A stretch of DNA of 64,000 nt, taken from assembly GCF_024347055.1 (NCBI RefSeq), contig NZ_AP024895.1:1116001-1180000 (forward strand), written 5' to 3'. Numbering within the stretch: the stretch's first letter is position 1; each line of letters starts with the position of its first letter. Source of the stretch: Vibrio porteresiae DSM 19223 (GTDB lineage Bacteria; Pseudomonadota; Gammaproteobacteria; Enterobacterales; Vibrionaceae). Made by a program: the position numbers and the translations under genes. Below are positions 15,920-25,054 of this stretch, in pieces. The notes under the pieces were generated by a model, which saw nothing but the letters and a program-made list of their open reading frames with translations, had not been told where the DNA came from and did not search any database.

Positions 15920-17545
15920 TCAGGAGAGCTGTTTGCAATTGTGTGTAATATCTAACTGCTCATTATCCACTGTAGTTGAAATTCCATATAAGCCCAGCAA
16001 CGTGTGGAACAGGTTGTCATGAGATAGCGAGTCCTTTTGTGCGACTTGTTGTAGACATTGAATATTTAAATGTTTTTGCTCGGCGTACTGTTTTGGCATC
16101 CACAATAGCCAAGGCACGTGAGTTTGCTCTTTCGGTGCAATCGAATAAGGCGTTCCGTGTAAATACAGACCATTCTCTCCTAACGATTCACCATGATCAG
16201 AAATATAGGTCATCACCACGTTATAACGATCAGACAGGTCTTTCAGTTCGGTAATCACTTGCGACAAAACAAAGTCGGTATAGACCAAAGTGTTGTCATA
16301 AACGTTCTTAATCTCTTGGTCGCTACAGTTTTCAATATCACTGCGATTGCACGCTGGTTGGAACGGGGCGTGTGCGGTTGGATAACGCTGAAAATAGGTT
16401 GGCCCGTGGCTACCGATGGTATGCAGCACTAACACTTTGTTTTGCTCATCCTGATTAATAAAGGTTTGCGCTTTTTTCAGCATCACCTCGTCAAAGCAGG
16501 TGCTGCCATTGCAATCACGGTCTTTTAGGGCGTTATTGATCGATTGATGCGGTAAGTTATCAGCCACCCCTTTTGAACCTCCATCGTTATCGATCCACAG
16601 CACTTTCACTCCGGCATGTTGCATGACATTCAGGACGTTATCTTGAGTCGCTGCACGTTCTTTATTGTAATCAGTGCGATTCATGTTGGAGAACATGCAT
16701 GGCACGGAAAGCGCAGTGTAAGTGCCGCAAGAACTCACATGCTGAAATGAGATCAAGCCTTGCGACTGGGTATAGGGTTGGGTATTACGACCATAGCCAT
16801 TGTCACTAAAGTTCATAGCGCGTGCGGTTTCACCGAGTACGATCACCATCAAGGTTGGTTTGCCATTGCTGGTGGCTGTTACTTTGGCATCTGTGCCCTG
16901 TGTCTCATAAGGCAGTGTTTTTGTGAAATAGAGCTTATCTAAGTAGCGAACACCACTGTAGATATGTCCCGGAATGATCATACGGTTGAGGTATTTATTG
17001 TTGCGACCCACCGAGGCATAGTTCTTGTACTGAGTAGCGGCAACAAGCGAAAGACCGCACGCAGCAATAACCACTAAACTTACTCGAGATAGCGCGGCGA
17101 CTTTCCATGAGCGCTGCGGCTTAATTTTTACCAGCAGCAGTAATAGGGTTGGGATTAAGCCAAAACCAATGAGGTAAAGTGTTGAGGCCGCATTGGTATA
17201 GAACGAAATTTCTGAGCTGTTGGTCTCAAATACACTTTCCATCATGCTCATATCAAACAAAGTATGGAAATTGACCTCGGCATACAGCGCCGCCGCGGAG
17301 GAGATCAGCACCAAGGCCATAAAGGGCTTAAATACATAGCGCCAGGCCACGAATGAAAAAATAATCGTGAACGCACAAATCAAGAGTAGCGGTGCTGAGT
17401 AGAAAAACAGCGAATCTTGCACGTTTTGACTAAGGCCATAGAGAGTATGGAGAACGGGATAGTTCATGACCGTACCGAAATAGAGCGCGCACACGACAAT
17501 CAAAGTCGGCATTGTCAGAGAAATACGAGGTAAATTCAGTTTCAT
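15920..17545 (-). CDS. eptA: Lipid A phosphoethanolamine transferase (EptA family)
   Basis: About 541 residues from ATG 17545; an upstream ATG at 17578 adds 11 residues but has no ribosome-binding site. Five membrane helices fill residues 1-175, followed by a periplasmic sulfatase-fold domain. The nucleophile is T240 in G-E-T-A-R, with E239 as metal ligand; S-H-G-P-T and S-D-H-G-E-S supply the other zinc-site residues. It moves phosphoethanolamine from phosphatidylethanolamine onto lipid A, lowering negative charge and polymyxin binding. A CTTAAG-N5-CTTAGG direct repeat lies 50 bp upstream of the start and the PmrAB-like genes are 1 kb downstream, a typical setting for inducible polymyxin resistance. 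Confidence 0.92.
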   Translation of the reverse strand: MKLNLPRISLTMPTLIVVCALYFGTVMNYPVLHTLYGLSQNVQDSLFFYSAPLLLICAFTIIFSFVAWRYVFKPFMALVLISSAAALYAEVNFHTLFDMSMMESVFETNSSEISFYTNAASTLYLIGFGLIPTLLLLLVKIKPQRSWKVAALSRVSLVVIAACGLSLVAATQYKNYASVGRNNKYLNRMIIPGHIYSGVRYLDKLYFTKTLPYETQGTDAKVTATSNGKPTLMVIVLGETARAMNFSDNGYGRNTQPYTQSQGLISFQHVSSCGTYTALSVPCMFSNMNRTDYNKERAATQDNVLNVMQHAGVKVLWIDNDGGSKGVADNLPHQSINNALKDRDCNGSTCFDEVMLKKAQTFINQDEQNKVLVLHTIGSHGPTYFQRYPTAHAPFQPACNRSDIENCSDQEIKNVYDNTLVYTDFVLSQVITELKDLSDRYNVVMTYISDHGESLGENGLYLHGTPYSIAPKEQTHVPWLLWMPKQYAEQKHLNIQCLQQVAQKDSLSHDNLFHTLLGLYGISTTVDNEQLDITHNCKQLS

Positions 17546-17594
17546 ATGTATTGAGAGCCTTACAACGAAGATGCTCACATGATGAGACGTAAAA

Positions 17595-17611
17595 CTTAAG
17601 GTTTACTTAGG
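17595..17611 (-). promoter_or_regulatory. PmrA-type direct repeat upstream of eptA
   Basis: CTTAAG-GTTTA-CTTAGG on the plus strand (CCTAAG-TAAAC-CTTAAG on the coding strand): two hexamers with a 5-nt spacer, 50 bp before the eptA start. It matches 14 of 17 positions of the box upstream of the GT9 gene at 21556-21572. PmrA in enterobacteria binds CTTAAT-type hexamers with 5-nt spacing. Confidence 0.6.
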
Positions 17612-17815
17612 ACAACGATGGAGAAAAAAATGTTTTAGAACAGAGGGCATTAGGGAAAGAGCGGACATTCAGCAACTTAAATAAAATTGTTTTGTTTATC
17701 AATAAGTAGTCTTAGTAGCAAAACATTGCTTATGCAAATTTTTCTTACTATACATAAAGTTGTTGTTTCACGTTGTTGTGTCATCTAGTTACTCAACAGG
17801 GTTGTGAAGGATTCT

Positions 17816-20188
17816 ATGAAAATTAAAACCAAGCTTATTTTGGCCTGTTCTATCGTCACTATGCTGTTTGTGGCGATCAGCTGTATCTCTTTAGGCTATG
17901 TGATCTTAAATGAATCAGAAGCGGTTTTGAAAAAAGACGCAGAAGATAAACTGGTCGCCAGCCGCACGCAAATTGCCCATGAATTAAAACTCTATTTGCA
18001 GACTTTAGGATCTGAGGTGTCCACTATGGCACTTAGTCCTGCTGTAAAAAATGCGATGGAGCAGTTTGCTACCACGTTTAAGCAGCAATCAACGCCAACC
18101 GCAGATTACCCTGAACTACAGCGCTACTATCAAAACGATTTCACGAGCAATTATCAGAAACAGAATACGAACGCCTCTGGTGTGCGTGAAACCGCGTTAC
18201 AGACTCTCGCGAGGTTAGGTAACGATACGCGCTATTTTCAGCAGCAGTTTATTGGCCTTAACCCCGCACCATTAGGGCAAAAGGATGAGTTAGTCACGCC
18301 TAAAGAAGATACCCCTTATGCTCGTGTTCACACTCAGTATCATCAGCTTATGCAACAGTATCTAAAGTCCTATGGGTTGTATGATATTTTTCTGGTCGAT
18401 GCGAGTACTGGGAAAATTGTGTATACCGTGTATAAAGAGCTTGATTTTGCCACCTCGTTGAAAGATGGGCCTTATGCTTCAACGCCGCTTGCGACCGCTT
18501 ACAAAAAAGCGCTCACTCTCACCAATAAAGACAGCTCATATATCACCGATTTTGATCACTATTTCCCATCGTATAACGCAGAAGCAGGATTTATAGCCTC
18601 TCCTATCGAAGATCCACAAGGGAATACCATTGGGGTGTTAGTGTTCCAAATCCCCGTCAATAAAATCAATGAGATCATGACGCACAATAAACTCTGGAAA
18701 GAGTCTGGTTTTGGTGAGTCTGGCGAAACGTATCTGGTGGGTAAAGATAAACTGATGCGCTCTGATGGCCGCTTTTTAATTGATGATAAGGCGGGCTATT
18801 TGCAAGCCATTAAGGATGCGGGAGTGAATCCAGCGACCATCGCTAACATAGATGCGCAAAACACCACCATGGGGTTACAGCCTGTCGATACCATCGGGGT
18901 GCAGCGTGCGCTGGCGGGGCAAGTCGGGTTTGATATTTTCCCTGATTATCGCGGCGTTTTAGTTTACTCCGCTTATCAACCGCTTGATATCGATGGCATT
19001 CACTGGGCGCTGCTCAGTGAGATTGATGAATCAGAAGCGATGAAGATGCTAGGTGTGATTCGCAGCCACATTACCACTGCTTTGATTGCATTGTTGGTGA
19101 TGTCCAGCGTGATCAGCTGTTTAATCATCTGGTTTATTGCTAGCCGATTGGTCAAACCGATTGCGAAGATGCAAGAGACAGTGAACTCGCTCTCTTCTGG
19201 TGATGGTGACTTAACGATTCGTTTGCCTGTTTCCGGAAAAGATGAAATCGCGCAATTGGCGATGGGCATGAATGAATTTATTGGATTCTTGGATGATACC
19301 TTTTCAAAATTGTTGGGTTCTATTGTCCGGATGCAACCCATCTCTGAAGATGTGAAAGACATCAATACCTCGCTTAATAAGAATTCGATGGGCACTAAAC
19401 ATCAGTATGAGAGTGTGCAAAGTAAATTGGATTTTGTGATGGAGCACAGCAGTTCGGTTAATAGTACCCTGCAAAGCATCAAAGCCACGGCCTCTGAAGC
19501 GGTGGAAAAGGTGACCGCTGGCCGTTCAACAGTGCGGGCTACATCAACTGAAATGACGACGCTGAGCAATGAAATTAACGAAGCGAGCAGCGCGGTTGAA
19601 AAACTCAAGACTGACTCCAACGAAATTGTTCGAGTTGTTGAGGTCATTAACAGCATTGCCGAGCAAACCAACTTATTGGCACTCAATGCGGCTATTGAAG
19701 CGGCACGTGCCGGAGAAGCGGGGCGTGGCTTTGCTGTGGTGGCGGATGAAGTGCGTGCGTTGGCCAGCCGTACCCAAGCGTCGACCAATGAAGTGGCGGC
19801 GATTGTCGATGCCATCAGTGCGAGTACAGTACGTGTTGAGCGCGTAATGGATGATGGTTTACGTTCAACCCAAGCCTGTACCACACGGGTGCAAGAAACC
19901 CAGGTAAGTTGGGAAGAGATTGAACACGTTATGCTGGCGATTGATGAACATGTGACGTCGATTACCCACTCCATCGCAGAGCAGGTGGCTGAGCTCAATA
20001 GCCTGAGCCAAAACTTCCAAGTGATGGATGATAACTTCTCTGAAACGCAGAAATCGATTGAGATGTGTAACCGAGTGAGTGAAGACATCACTAAAATGGG
20101 ACAACAGTTACGCTCGCTGACCGAGCAATTTGATGTGACCAACAGTGATCATTCCAACAAGAGACGTAATAAGTTCCGCGTTGAATAG
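17816..20188 (+). CDS. Methyl-accepting chemotaxis protein with large Cache-type periplasmic sensor
   Basis: About 790 residues from ATG 17816 (AAGGA 5 nt upstream; GTG 17804 is an alternative). Membrane helix at about 8-30, a 370-residue periplasmic region with features of a double Cache domain (F-L-V-D-x-x-T-G-K-I-V-Y-T-V stretch, then G-E-T-Y-L-V-G), second helix at about 408-430, HAMP about 430-485, and a signalling domain whose tip reads I-A-E-Q-T-N-L-L-A-L-N-A-A-I-E. No CheR-docking pentapeptide at the C-terminus. It is a stand-alone receptor; its ligand is unknown. It is transcribed away from eptA and ends at a strong bidirectional hairpin. Confidence 0.92.
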   Translation: MKIKTKLILACSIVTMLFVAISCISLGYVILNESEAVLKKDAEDKLVASRTQIAHELKLYLQTLGSEVSTMALSPAVKNAMEQFATTFKQQSTPTADYPELQRYYQNDFTSNYQKQNTNASGVRETALQTLARLGNDTRYFQQQFIGLNPAPLGQKDELVTPKEDTPYARVHTQYHQLMQQYLKSYGLYDIFLVDASTGKIVYTVYKELDFATSLKDGPYASTPLATAYKKALTLTNKDSSYITDFDHYFPSYNAEAGFIASPIEDPQGNTIGVLVFQIPVNKINEIMTHNKLWKESGFGESGETYLVGKDKLMRSDGRFLIDDKAGYLQAIKDAGVNPATIANIDAQNTTMGLQPVDTIGVQRALAGQVGFDIFPDYRGVLVYSAYQPLDIDGIHWALLSEIDESEAMKMLGVIRSHITTALIALLVMSSVISCLIIWFIASRLVKPIAKMQETVNSLSSGDGDLTIRLPVSGKDEIAQLAMGMNEFIGFLDDTFSKLLGSIVRMQPISEDVKDINTSLNKNSMGTKHQYESVQSKLDFVMEHSSSVNSTLQSIKATASEAVEKVTAGRSTVRATSTEMTTLSNEINEASSAVEKLKTDSNEIVRVVEVINSIAEQTNLLALNAAIEAARAGEAGRGFAVVADEVRALASRTQASTNEVAAIVDAISASTVRVERVMDDGLRSTQACTTRVQETQVSWEEIEHVMLAIDEHVTSITHSIAEQVAELNSLSQNFQVMDDNFSETQKSIEMCNRVSEDITKMGQQLRSLTEQFDVTNSDHSNKRRNKFRVE

Positions 20189-20217
20189 ATTTGTACCCAA
20201 GTCACTTAGCAATACCC

Positions 20218-20261
20218 ATAAAAGCCACAGGCCGCATTTCGATGTGGCCTGTGGCTTTTAT
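20218..20261. terminator. Bidirectional rho-independent terminator between MCP and GT9 genes
   Basis: Perfect 16-nt arms (20218-20233 and 20246-20261) that extend inward to a ttcg tetraloop at 20238-20241 with one G-U pair, giving a 20-bp stem. A-rich on one side and T-rich on the other, so it can end the MCP gene and the convergent glycosyltransferase gene. Confidence 0.9.
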
Positions 20262-20305
20262 AGTTTTAGCTACCAAAGGATAACATAAAGTTCCTGCTGT
20301 TTAGC

Positions 20306-21502
20306 TTAAAGTGCTAATCGAGCGGTTTCAATCGCGGGCGTTTCAAGCTGGTTTGGCTGTGATGACACACTGCGGTTAACCAAGGCTAGTGGTAATTCTG
20401 TCTCTTGATTACTCACAAGTGACTTGCCAAGTAGAGTTTGCCAAACGTTAGTCGCATCGAACTGCTCGATATCGGTAATGTATTGCGCCTTATCGCCCAA
20501 CATGCCGTAGACGGTGGGATCGGTATGAGTGAACAGACCAATGCAAGGCGTATTGACTGCATCGGCTAAATGGAGCGGTCCTGTGTCGCAGCTGATAAAC
20601 CCATCGAGATGGTGTAGAAACCCTGCCAACTCTCTTAAATCGGCGCAGTGACAACTTAAGTGATTAGGCGTAAAGCCTTGCTTCATTCCAGGGCCAAGAA
20701 TTTCAATCCACACGACCGGATAAGGGCTGGCTTGAGTCAACGTGTCTATAGAGTTTTGCCATTGCTTATCGCTTAACTGTTTAGCGCCGCGTGCCTCACG
20801 GAAATAGCCAATACATAAGGTTTGTTCATCGGCAATCGCAAGGCGTGCTGCTTTGCCTTCAGCCAGTTCGTGTTGGGTTAAACGCAGCTGGTGGCAAGTT
20901 TGCGCAAGGGCAAGTGGGGCAATTTGAGGTATCAGGGCTAAACAACGCAGCGCTGCGTGTTGATAAAACGAAGGATTATTCAACGGATGCGTGAGCGCGT
21001 TACGATACCGTTCATGATCAAAGCCGATTTTATTGCGCGCGTTCAAGGCGCTGCACATCAACGCATCTTGCGCCGAGCCACAAGGCATAAAGCACAGGTC
21101 AAATTGAGTCTTGCGCAGAGTAACGATTGTCTTGAGTAGCTTACCTAATGAGCTGAAACGGAAGTGGCTTACAACAAAGTGATCAATAGCGAGGCCTTCT
21201 AACAGCGACGCTTGCCAATTCGCACACCCTATTAAGGTGATTTCAGCCTGCGGATAAACTTGCTTAACTTGATTGATAAAGGGAATTAAAAACAGGGTAT
21301 TACCAACGCGCGCATTGTTACGCACTATCACAATACGTTGTACCTGCTGATGGTTAACCAACGTTTCTTGGGTGGCGCTGATGCGATTGAACAGAGCTAA
21401 GGGCAGACTCAGCCAGCGCGACATCACTTTTTTGCGTTGCTTATCAAATTGGCGCAAACGATTTTTAAACCTCAGATGATTCTCTTTTGTAATCCACATC
21501 AT
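20306..21502 (-). CDS. Glycosyltransferase family 9 (heptosyltransferase-like) protein
   Basis: About 398 residues from ATG 21502, which has TTGAGG 6 nt upstream; a longer frame to 21553 lacks a ribosome-binding site and would run towards the regulatory box. A GT9 fold is indicated by R-N-N-A-R-V-G-N-T-L in the N-terminal half and by the S-C-D-T-G-P-L-H-L-A-D-A nucleotide-sugar site at about 290-305, followed by P-C-I-G-L-F. GT9 enzymes add heptose or related sugars to LPS core on the cytoplasmic face. It is not in an LPS cluster here. The box at 21556-21572 matches the one in front of eptA, suggesting joint control and a role in envelope remodelling. Confidence 0.85.
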   Translation of the reverse strand: MMWITKENHLRFKNRLRQFDKQRKKVMSRWLSLPLALFNRISATQETLVNHQQVQRIVIVRNNARVGNTLFLIPFINQVKQVYPQAEITLIGCANWQASLLEGLAIDHFVVSHFRFSSLGKLLKTIVTLRKTQFDLCFMPCGSAQDALMCSALNARNKIGFDHERYRNALTHPLNNPSFYQHAALRCLALIPQIAPLALAQTCHQLRLTQHELAEGKAARLAIADEQTLCIGYFREARGAKQLSDKQWQNSIDTLTQASPYPVVWIEILGPGMKQGFTPNHLSCHCADLRELAGFLHHLDGFISCDTGPLHLADAVNTPCIGLFTHTDPTVYGMLGDKAQYITDIEQFDATNVWQTLLGKSLVSNQETELPLALVNRSVSSQPNQLETPAIETARLAL

Positions 21503-21555
21503 CGACAACCTCAATCTTCTTCTAGTGATTCTGAGTTTGAGATTACAAAGCAATA

Positions 21556-21572
21556 TTTAAGATTTACTTAAG
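21556..21572 (-). promoter_or_regulatory. PmrA-type direct repeat upstream of the GT9 gene
   Basis: TTTAAG-ATTTA-CTTAAG on the plus strand (CTTAAG-TAAAT-CTTAAA on the coding strand), 54 bp before the chosen start. Same hexamers, spacer length and distance to the start codon as the eptA box. Confidence 0.6.
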
Positions 21573-21608
21573 GTTTGCCAATGAAAGAGGTGAAAGGCGA
21601 TAAAACAA

Positions 21609-21632
21609 TTGGGCAGCGTTTACGCTGCCCAA
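21609..21632 (-). terminator. Rho-independent terminator of the YqhA-family gene
   Basis: Ten-bp perfect stem (21609-21618 with 21623-21632) around a 4-nt loop. On the minus strand it is followed by TTGTTTTAT and lies 6 bp after the stop codon of the TIGR00645 gene. Confidence 0.85.
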
Positions 21633-21637
21633 TGTGA

Positions 21638-22135
21638 TTATTTGTGCTCTTTTTTGCTGATCTTATCGAGATAGCCCATGACAAAGGCTGAAGCAACAAA
21701 AGTCACATGCAGCAACAGATACCACTTAATCTTGTCGTTCGCGATATGCTGAGTGTTCATAAACACTTTGAGTAGATGAATTGATGAGATAGCAACAATC
21801 GATGCTGCGACCTTATTTTTCAACGAACCGGTGTCCATTTTTCCCAGCCAGCCGAGCTTGTCATTATGCTCATCGACATCGATTTTCGAGACAAAGTTTT
21901 CGTAACCAGAGAACATCACCATCACGATTAAGCCGCCCACTAAGGCGATATCAATCATGGATAAAGTGGTTAGCACCAAATCCACTTCTTCAATCGAGAA
22001 GATGTTGGGAATGATGTGACAAACTTCTTGGAAGAATTTCACCGCCAACGCGAGTAAAACAAAACTTAAGCCTAAATAAACAGGAGCCATAATCCAACGA
22101 GCAGAGTACAGCAATTTTTCAAAAAAACGTTCCAT
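21638..22135 (-). CDS. yqhA: TIGR00645 / UPF0114 family inner-membrane protein (YqhA-like)
   Basis: About 165 residues from ATG 22135 (M-E-R-F-F-E-K start typical of the family; an upstream start at 22162 would add nine residues). Four hydrophobic segments at about 10-33, 50-75, 105-125 and 135-155. The family is widespread in proteobacteria and has no settled function. It is a single-gene unit with its own terminator. Nothing unusual in length or sequence. Confidence 0.88.
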   Translation of the reverse strand: MERFFEKLLYSARWIMAPVYLGLSFVLLALAVKFFQEVCHIIPNIFSIEEVDLVLTTLSMIDIALVGGLIVMVMFSGYENFVSKIDVDEHNDKLGWLGKMDTGSLKNKVAASIVAISSIHLLKVFMNTQHIANDKIKWYLLLHVTFVASAFVMGYLDKISKKEHK

Positions 22136-22326
22136 AACGTGGGCATCACACCTAGTTAACAAAAAGTAACGTAGCGGATTTTACACGGTTTTTTATCCGC
22201 TTTGCACTCTCTGTTATCAATTTGCGCCTGAAAGAGCGACGGCAAGGTCCGATAATCTAAAAAGTGACTATGTCGTCGCAACGATCGCTGACCAATTGGC
22301 CGATAGCAAGCGGTTGATTGAAGAGA

Positions 22327-22527
22327 TTAGTGCGCTTCCGCTGTAGTGTGATCCACCACCTTGGCGGTTGAAGCATTGTCTTTGATTAAATTAATGCGGT
22401 TTTCTACGGCTTGTTTCGTTGGGTACATGACGCTTCGAGCAAATACATCACCATTTTTTGATACTAAGACGAAGTAGTACAAAGGTTCGGTAGGGCTGGG
22501 TTCCATACGAATTTCAAATCGCTGCAT
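22327..22527 (-). CDS. Small DUF1508 (YegP-like) protein
   Basis: 66 residues from ATG 22527, which is preceded by AGAGGAA; the longer upstream frame to 22662 is not credible. The sequence F-E-I near the start, then Y-Y-F-V-L-V-S-K-N-G-D-V and T-K-Q-A-V-E-N-R-I, is the single-copy DUF1508 pattern (a two-stranded sheet plus helix found once or twice in YegP proteins). Function is not established. It probably forms its own transcript. Confidence 0.82.
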   Translation of the reverse strand: MQRFEIRMEPSPTEPLYYFVLVSKNGDVFARSVMYPTKQAVENRINLIKDNASTAKVVDHTTAEAH

Positions 22528-22811
22528 GAGAATGGTTCCTCTGTTGCTTGTGCCGGTGTGACACCATTGTCTAATATTCAAACCATAGCATAATAGTAGT
22601 GGGTTATTTCCCACTAGGGGCAGATTATTGTGAAGTTGCGATCCTTGAGAAATTATCAGCAAAATCTTAGTGGTAACGGCTAAAAAGAGCTTAAGTATCG
22701 TCGCTTAAAGCCGATAATTCTAAACAGCATGGTTATTGGATACGCGGTTAATCGGTTTCAGCGCTCAGTGAGTTTAAGCAACGGGGGCTAAACCAGATAG
22801 GAGAACCACAG
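22528..22811. other. Intergenic region between divergent small genes
   Basis: 284 bp holding the presumed divergent promoters of the DUF1508 gene and the small secreted-protein gene. It contains CTTAAG (22690-22695) and CTTAAA (22704-22709), but their 8-nt spacing differs from the PmrA-type boxes elsewhere in this window. Nothing else recognisable. Confidence 0.5.
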
Positions 22812-23147
22812 ATGAAAGGGTTAAGTCGAGTATTACTGGTTGGTGGAATGATGTTAAGCGGGATGATGGTGAGCGAAACGAGCATTGCGGCCAGCAGCTC
22901 AAACGGCTTATCGCTGGCGGATATGATCAGCCAACTGCCGACCAAGACGTTAGGGTCCGTATGTGGTTCGGGGCAAGAGTCCAGTGTGACTGGCGATCTC
23001 TGCTCGGCACAAGTGGATGCACTGCGTGATCAAGTGCTCAAACAAAATCCCGGCTTGAATGTGGAAAACATGAACAAGCAAGCGCAAACCGTGTTTGAAA
23101 ACACGTTACAGCCGTTGATTTCAGCACTTTCGTCAGGCAATCAGTAA
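22812..23147 (+). CDS. Small secreted protein of unknown function
   Basis: 111 residues. A clear signal peptide occupies about residues 1-27 (M-K-G-L-S-R then a hydrophobic, Met/Gly-rich core ending S-I-A-A). The mature part of about 84 residues is soluble, with two cysteines (in S-V-C-G-S and D-L-C-S-A), close enough to form one disulfide, and a helical C-terminal half. I recognise no family. The start has AGGAGA 8 nt upstream and a strong terminator follows 50 bp after the stop, so this is a genuine one-gene transcript. Confidence 0.75.
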   Translation: MKGLSRVLLVGGMMLSGMMVSETSIAASSSNGLSLADMISQLPTKTLGSVCGSGQESSVTGDLCSAQVDALRDQVLKQNPGLNVENMNKQAQTVFENTLQPLISALSSGNQ

Positions 23148-23201
23148 TCCTGTCAACTCATCGCTTTTATCAACACCATTTATCACCAGCGTTTACTTAA
23201 A

Positions 23202-23228
23202 AAACAAGGGCCAATTAGGCCCTTGTTT
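23202..23228. terminator. Terminator between the secreted-protein gene and the BCCT gene
   Basis: Eleven-bp perfect stem (23202-23212 with 23218-23228), 5-nt loop, A-rich before and T-rich after. It serves the plus-strand gene and probably the convergent BCCT transporter gene. Confidence 0.88.
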
Positions 23229-23266
23229 GCTTTCACTTTGTAGGCCCGAAGGGGCGACTACTGTCT

Positions 23267-24922
23267 TTATTTCTTTTTCGCTCGCGGTTCACTCATTAAG
23301 CCTTTAATCAGTGACACGGTCGCGACCAACAACACTATGGTGAATGGGAAGCCGGTAGCAACTGCCATGGCTTGGGCTGCGGCTAAGCCACCACCTAACA
23401 TCAGTGCAATGGCGACCAAGCCTTCAAAGGTACACCAGAACACCCGCTGAGGTGTCGGTGCATCGACTTTACCGCCAGCGGCGATGGTGTCGATTACCAA
23501 GGAACCCGAGTCGGATGAGGTAATAAAGAACACCACCACCAGTACAATACCGACAAACGAGGTGATGCCATGCCACGGCATCACTTCTAACATGGCAAAC
23601 AGTTTCAAGGAAAGCTCAGCATTCATCACTGCTTGGTAACCGTCATTGACGTATTGGTTTACCGCTGTGCCGCCAAAGGCGGTCATCCAGAATACACACA
23701 CGGTCGATGGAATCAGCAGTACGCACACAATGAATTCGCGAACCGTACGACCGCGCGAAACGCGAGCGATAAACATGCCGACAAAAGGTGACCATGAAAT
23801 CCACCACGCCCAATAGAAGGAGGTCCAACCTTGGGAAAAGTTCACATCTTCTCGGTCAAAGGGCATCGAAAGCGCAGGAATATACTCAATGTAATGCCAA
23901 ATATTGGTGAAGAAGCTGCTTAGAATGGTGAGAGTTGGGCCTACACACACAATAAACAACAGCAATATCGCCGCCAGCCCCATATTGATTTCGGATAACC
24001 GTTTCACTCCACTGTCGAGCCCCGCAAGCACAGATGCCAATGCCATGGCGGAAATAATCAGAATGAGCACCACCTTGGTGGTGTCATTAAGTGGAATACC
24101 AAAGAGAAAGTTAAGCCCCGTTGCCGCTTGTGATGCGCCATAACCGAGTGAGGTGGCTAACCCAAACACAGTGGCAACCACCGCCAAAATATCGATGATG
24201 TGACCTGTCCAGCCCCAGACGCGTTCGCCAAAGAGGGGATAGAAGACCGAACGCATGGTTAAAGGTAAGCCTTTGTTAAACGAGAAAATGGCTAACCCTA
24301 AAGCGAGCAGAGCATAAATTGCCCAAGGATGGAGTGCCCAGTGATAAATGGTTGCTGCCATCCCCAAAGCTTCAGCGGCCTCGGTATTGCCGATGGCGGC
24401 TCCCAATGGTGCCCAGTCAGTGCGTACGCCATTTTCCATGGTCGTTCCGGCAAGAGATGTGCTGAAATGAGACATTGGCTCTGATACGCCAAAGAACACC
24501 AAGCCAATTCCCATCCCTGCCGCAAACAGCATCGCCAGCCAACCTGAGTAGGAATAATCCGGGGTCGCTTCTGTACCGCCAATCCGCACTCGTCCTAGAG
24601 GGGAAAAGATAAGCCCCAGACACACAATCACAAATAGGTCTCCAGAGAGGAGGAAAAACCAGTCTAAGTTGGTGACAATCCACGATTTGAGCGAAGTAAA
24701 CACCGGTTCAACGTGCTCACGGAATATCAAGGTGGCAAACACGAAGATCACAATGGCTAATCCAGAAATGGCGAAAACGCGGTTGTGAATATCTAACCCA
24801 AACGGACCGACGGAAAGTACGACGTTATCTTGACCGACCGTATAGTCGGTATCGATAGGATTAACCTTGCCACTGGGTAATGGGATACCCCCATTGTCGA
24901 CTTCTTTATCGTCTTGGCTCAT
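23267..24922 (-). CDS. BCCT family betaine/choline/carnitine-type transporter
   Basis: 551 residues, about twelve membrane helices. The sodium/substrate signature A-A-G-M-G-I-G-L-V-F-F-G-V-S-E-P is at about residues 135-150, and the Trp-rich substrate helix (F-Y-W-A-W-W-I-S-W-S-P-F-V) at about 368-380. Family members import glycine betaine, choline, carnitine or DMSP with Na+ or H+, mainly as osmoprotectants. The N-terminal cytoplasmic tail (about 50 residues) is acidic; the C-terminal tail is very short and basic, unlike the long osmosensing tail of BetP. The gene stands alone, with no choline-oxidation genes nearby, so the substrate cannot be narrowed down. Confidence 0.92.
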   Translation of the reverse strand: MSQDDKEVDNGGIPLPSGKVNPIDTDYTVGQDNVVLSVGPFGLDIHNRVFAISGLAIVIFVFATLIFREHVEPVFTSLKSWIVTNLDWFFLLSGDLFVIVCLGLIFSPLGRVRIGGTEATPDYSYSGWLAMLFAAGMGIGLVFFGVSEPMSHFSTSLAGTTMENGVRTDWAPLGAAIGNTEAAEALGMAATIYHWALHPWAIYALLALGLAIFSFNKGLPLTMRSVFYPLFGERVWGWTGHIIDILAVVATVFGLATSLGYGASQAATGLNFLFGIPLNDTTKVVLILIISAMALASVLAGLDSGVKRLSEINMGLAAILLLFIVCVGPTLTILSSFFTNIWHYIEYIPALSMPFDREDVNFSQGWTSFYWAWWISWSPFVGMFIARVSRGRTVREFIVCVLLIPSTVCVFWMTAFGGTAVNQYVNDGYQAVMNAELSLKLFAMLEVMPWHGITSFVGIVLVVVFFITSSDSGSLVIDTIAAGGKVDAPTPQRVFWCTFEGLVAIALMLGGGLAAAQAMAVATGFPFTIVLLVATVSLIKGLMSEPRAKKK

Positions 24923-25054
24923 AGGCGCCTCTCTTAACAGGTAAAGGGAACTGCCTTAAAGCGTAGAAGAAAACGGCCAAGAGTGAGAAAAATAACCGCT
25001 ATAAAATCAAAGCGTAGAAAACTGGCATGCAACTAATGTGTGCCAGCGCAACGA

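Noticed and set aside
19402..20142. Long open frame (246 codons) on the minus strand inside the MCP gene
   Set aside because: It is antisense to the conserved MCP signalling domain; codon structure of that domain leaves the opposite strand open. No ribosome-binding site or family.
22690..22709. CTTAAG and CTTAAA pair before the small secreted-protein gene, resembling the PmrA-type boxes
   Set aside because: The spacer is 8 nt rather than 5, which breaks helical phasing of the half-sites, and the downstream gene has no envelope-modification role that I can support.
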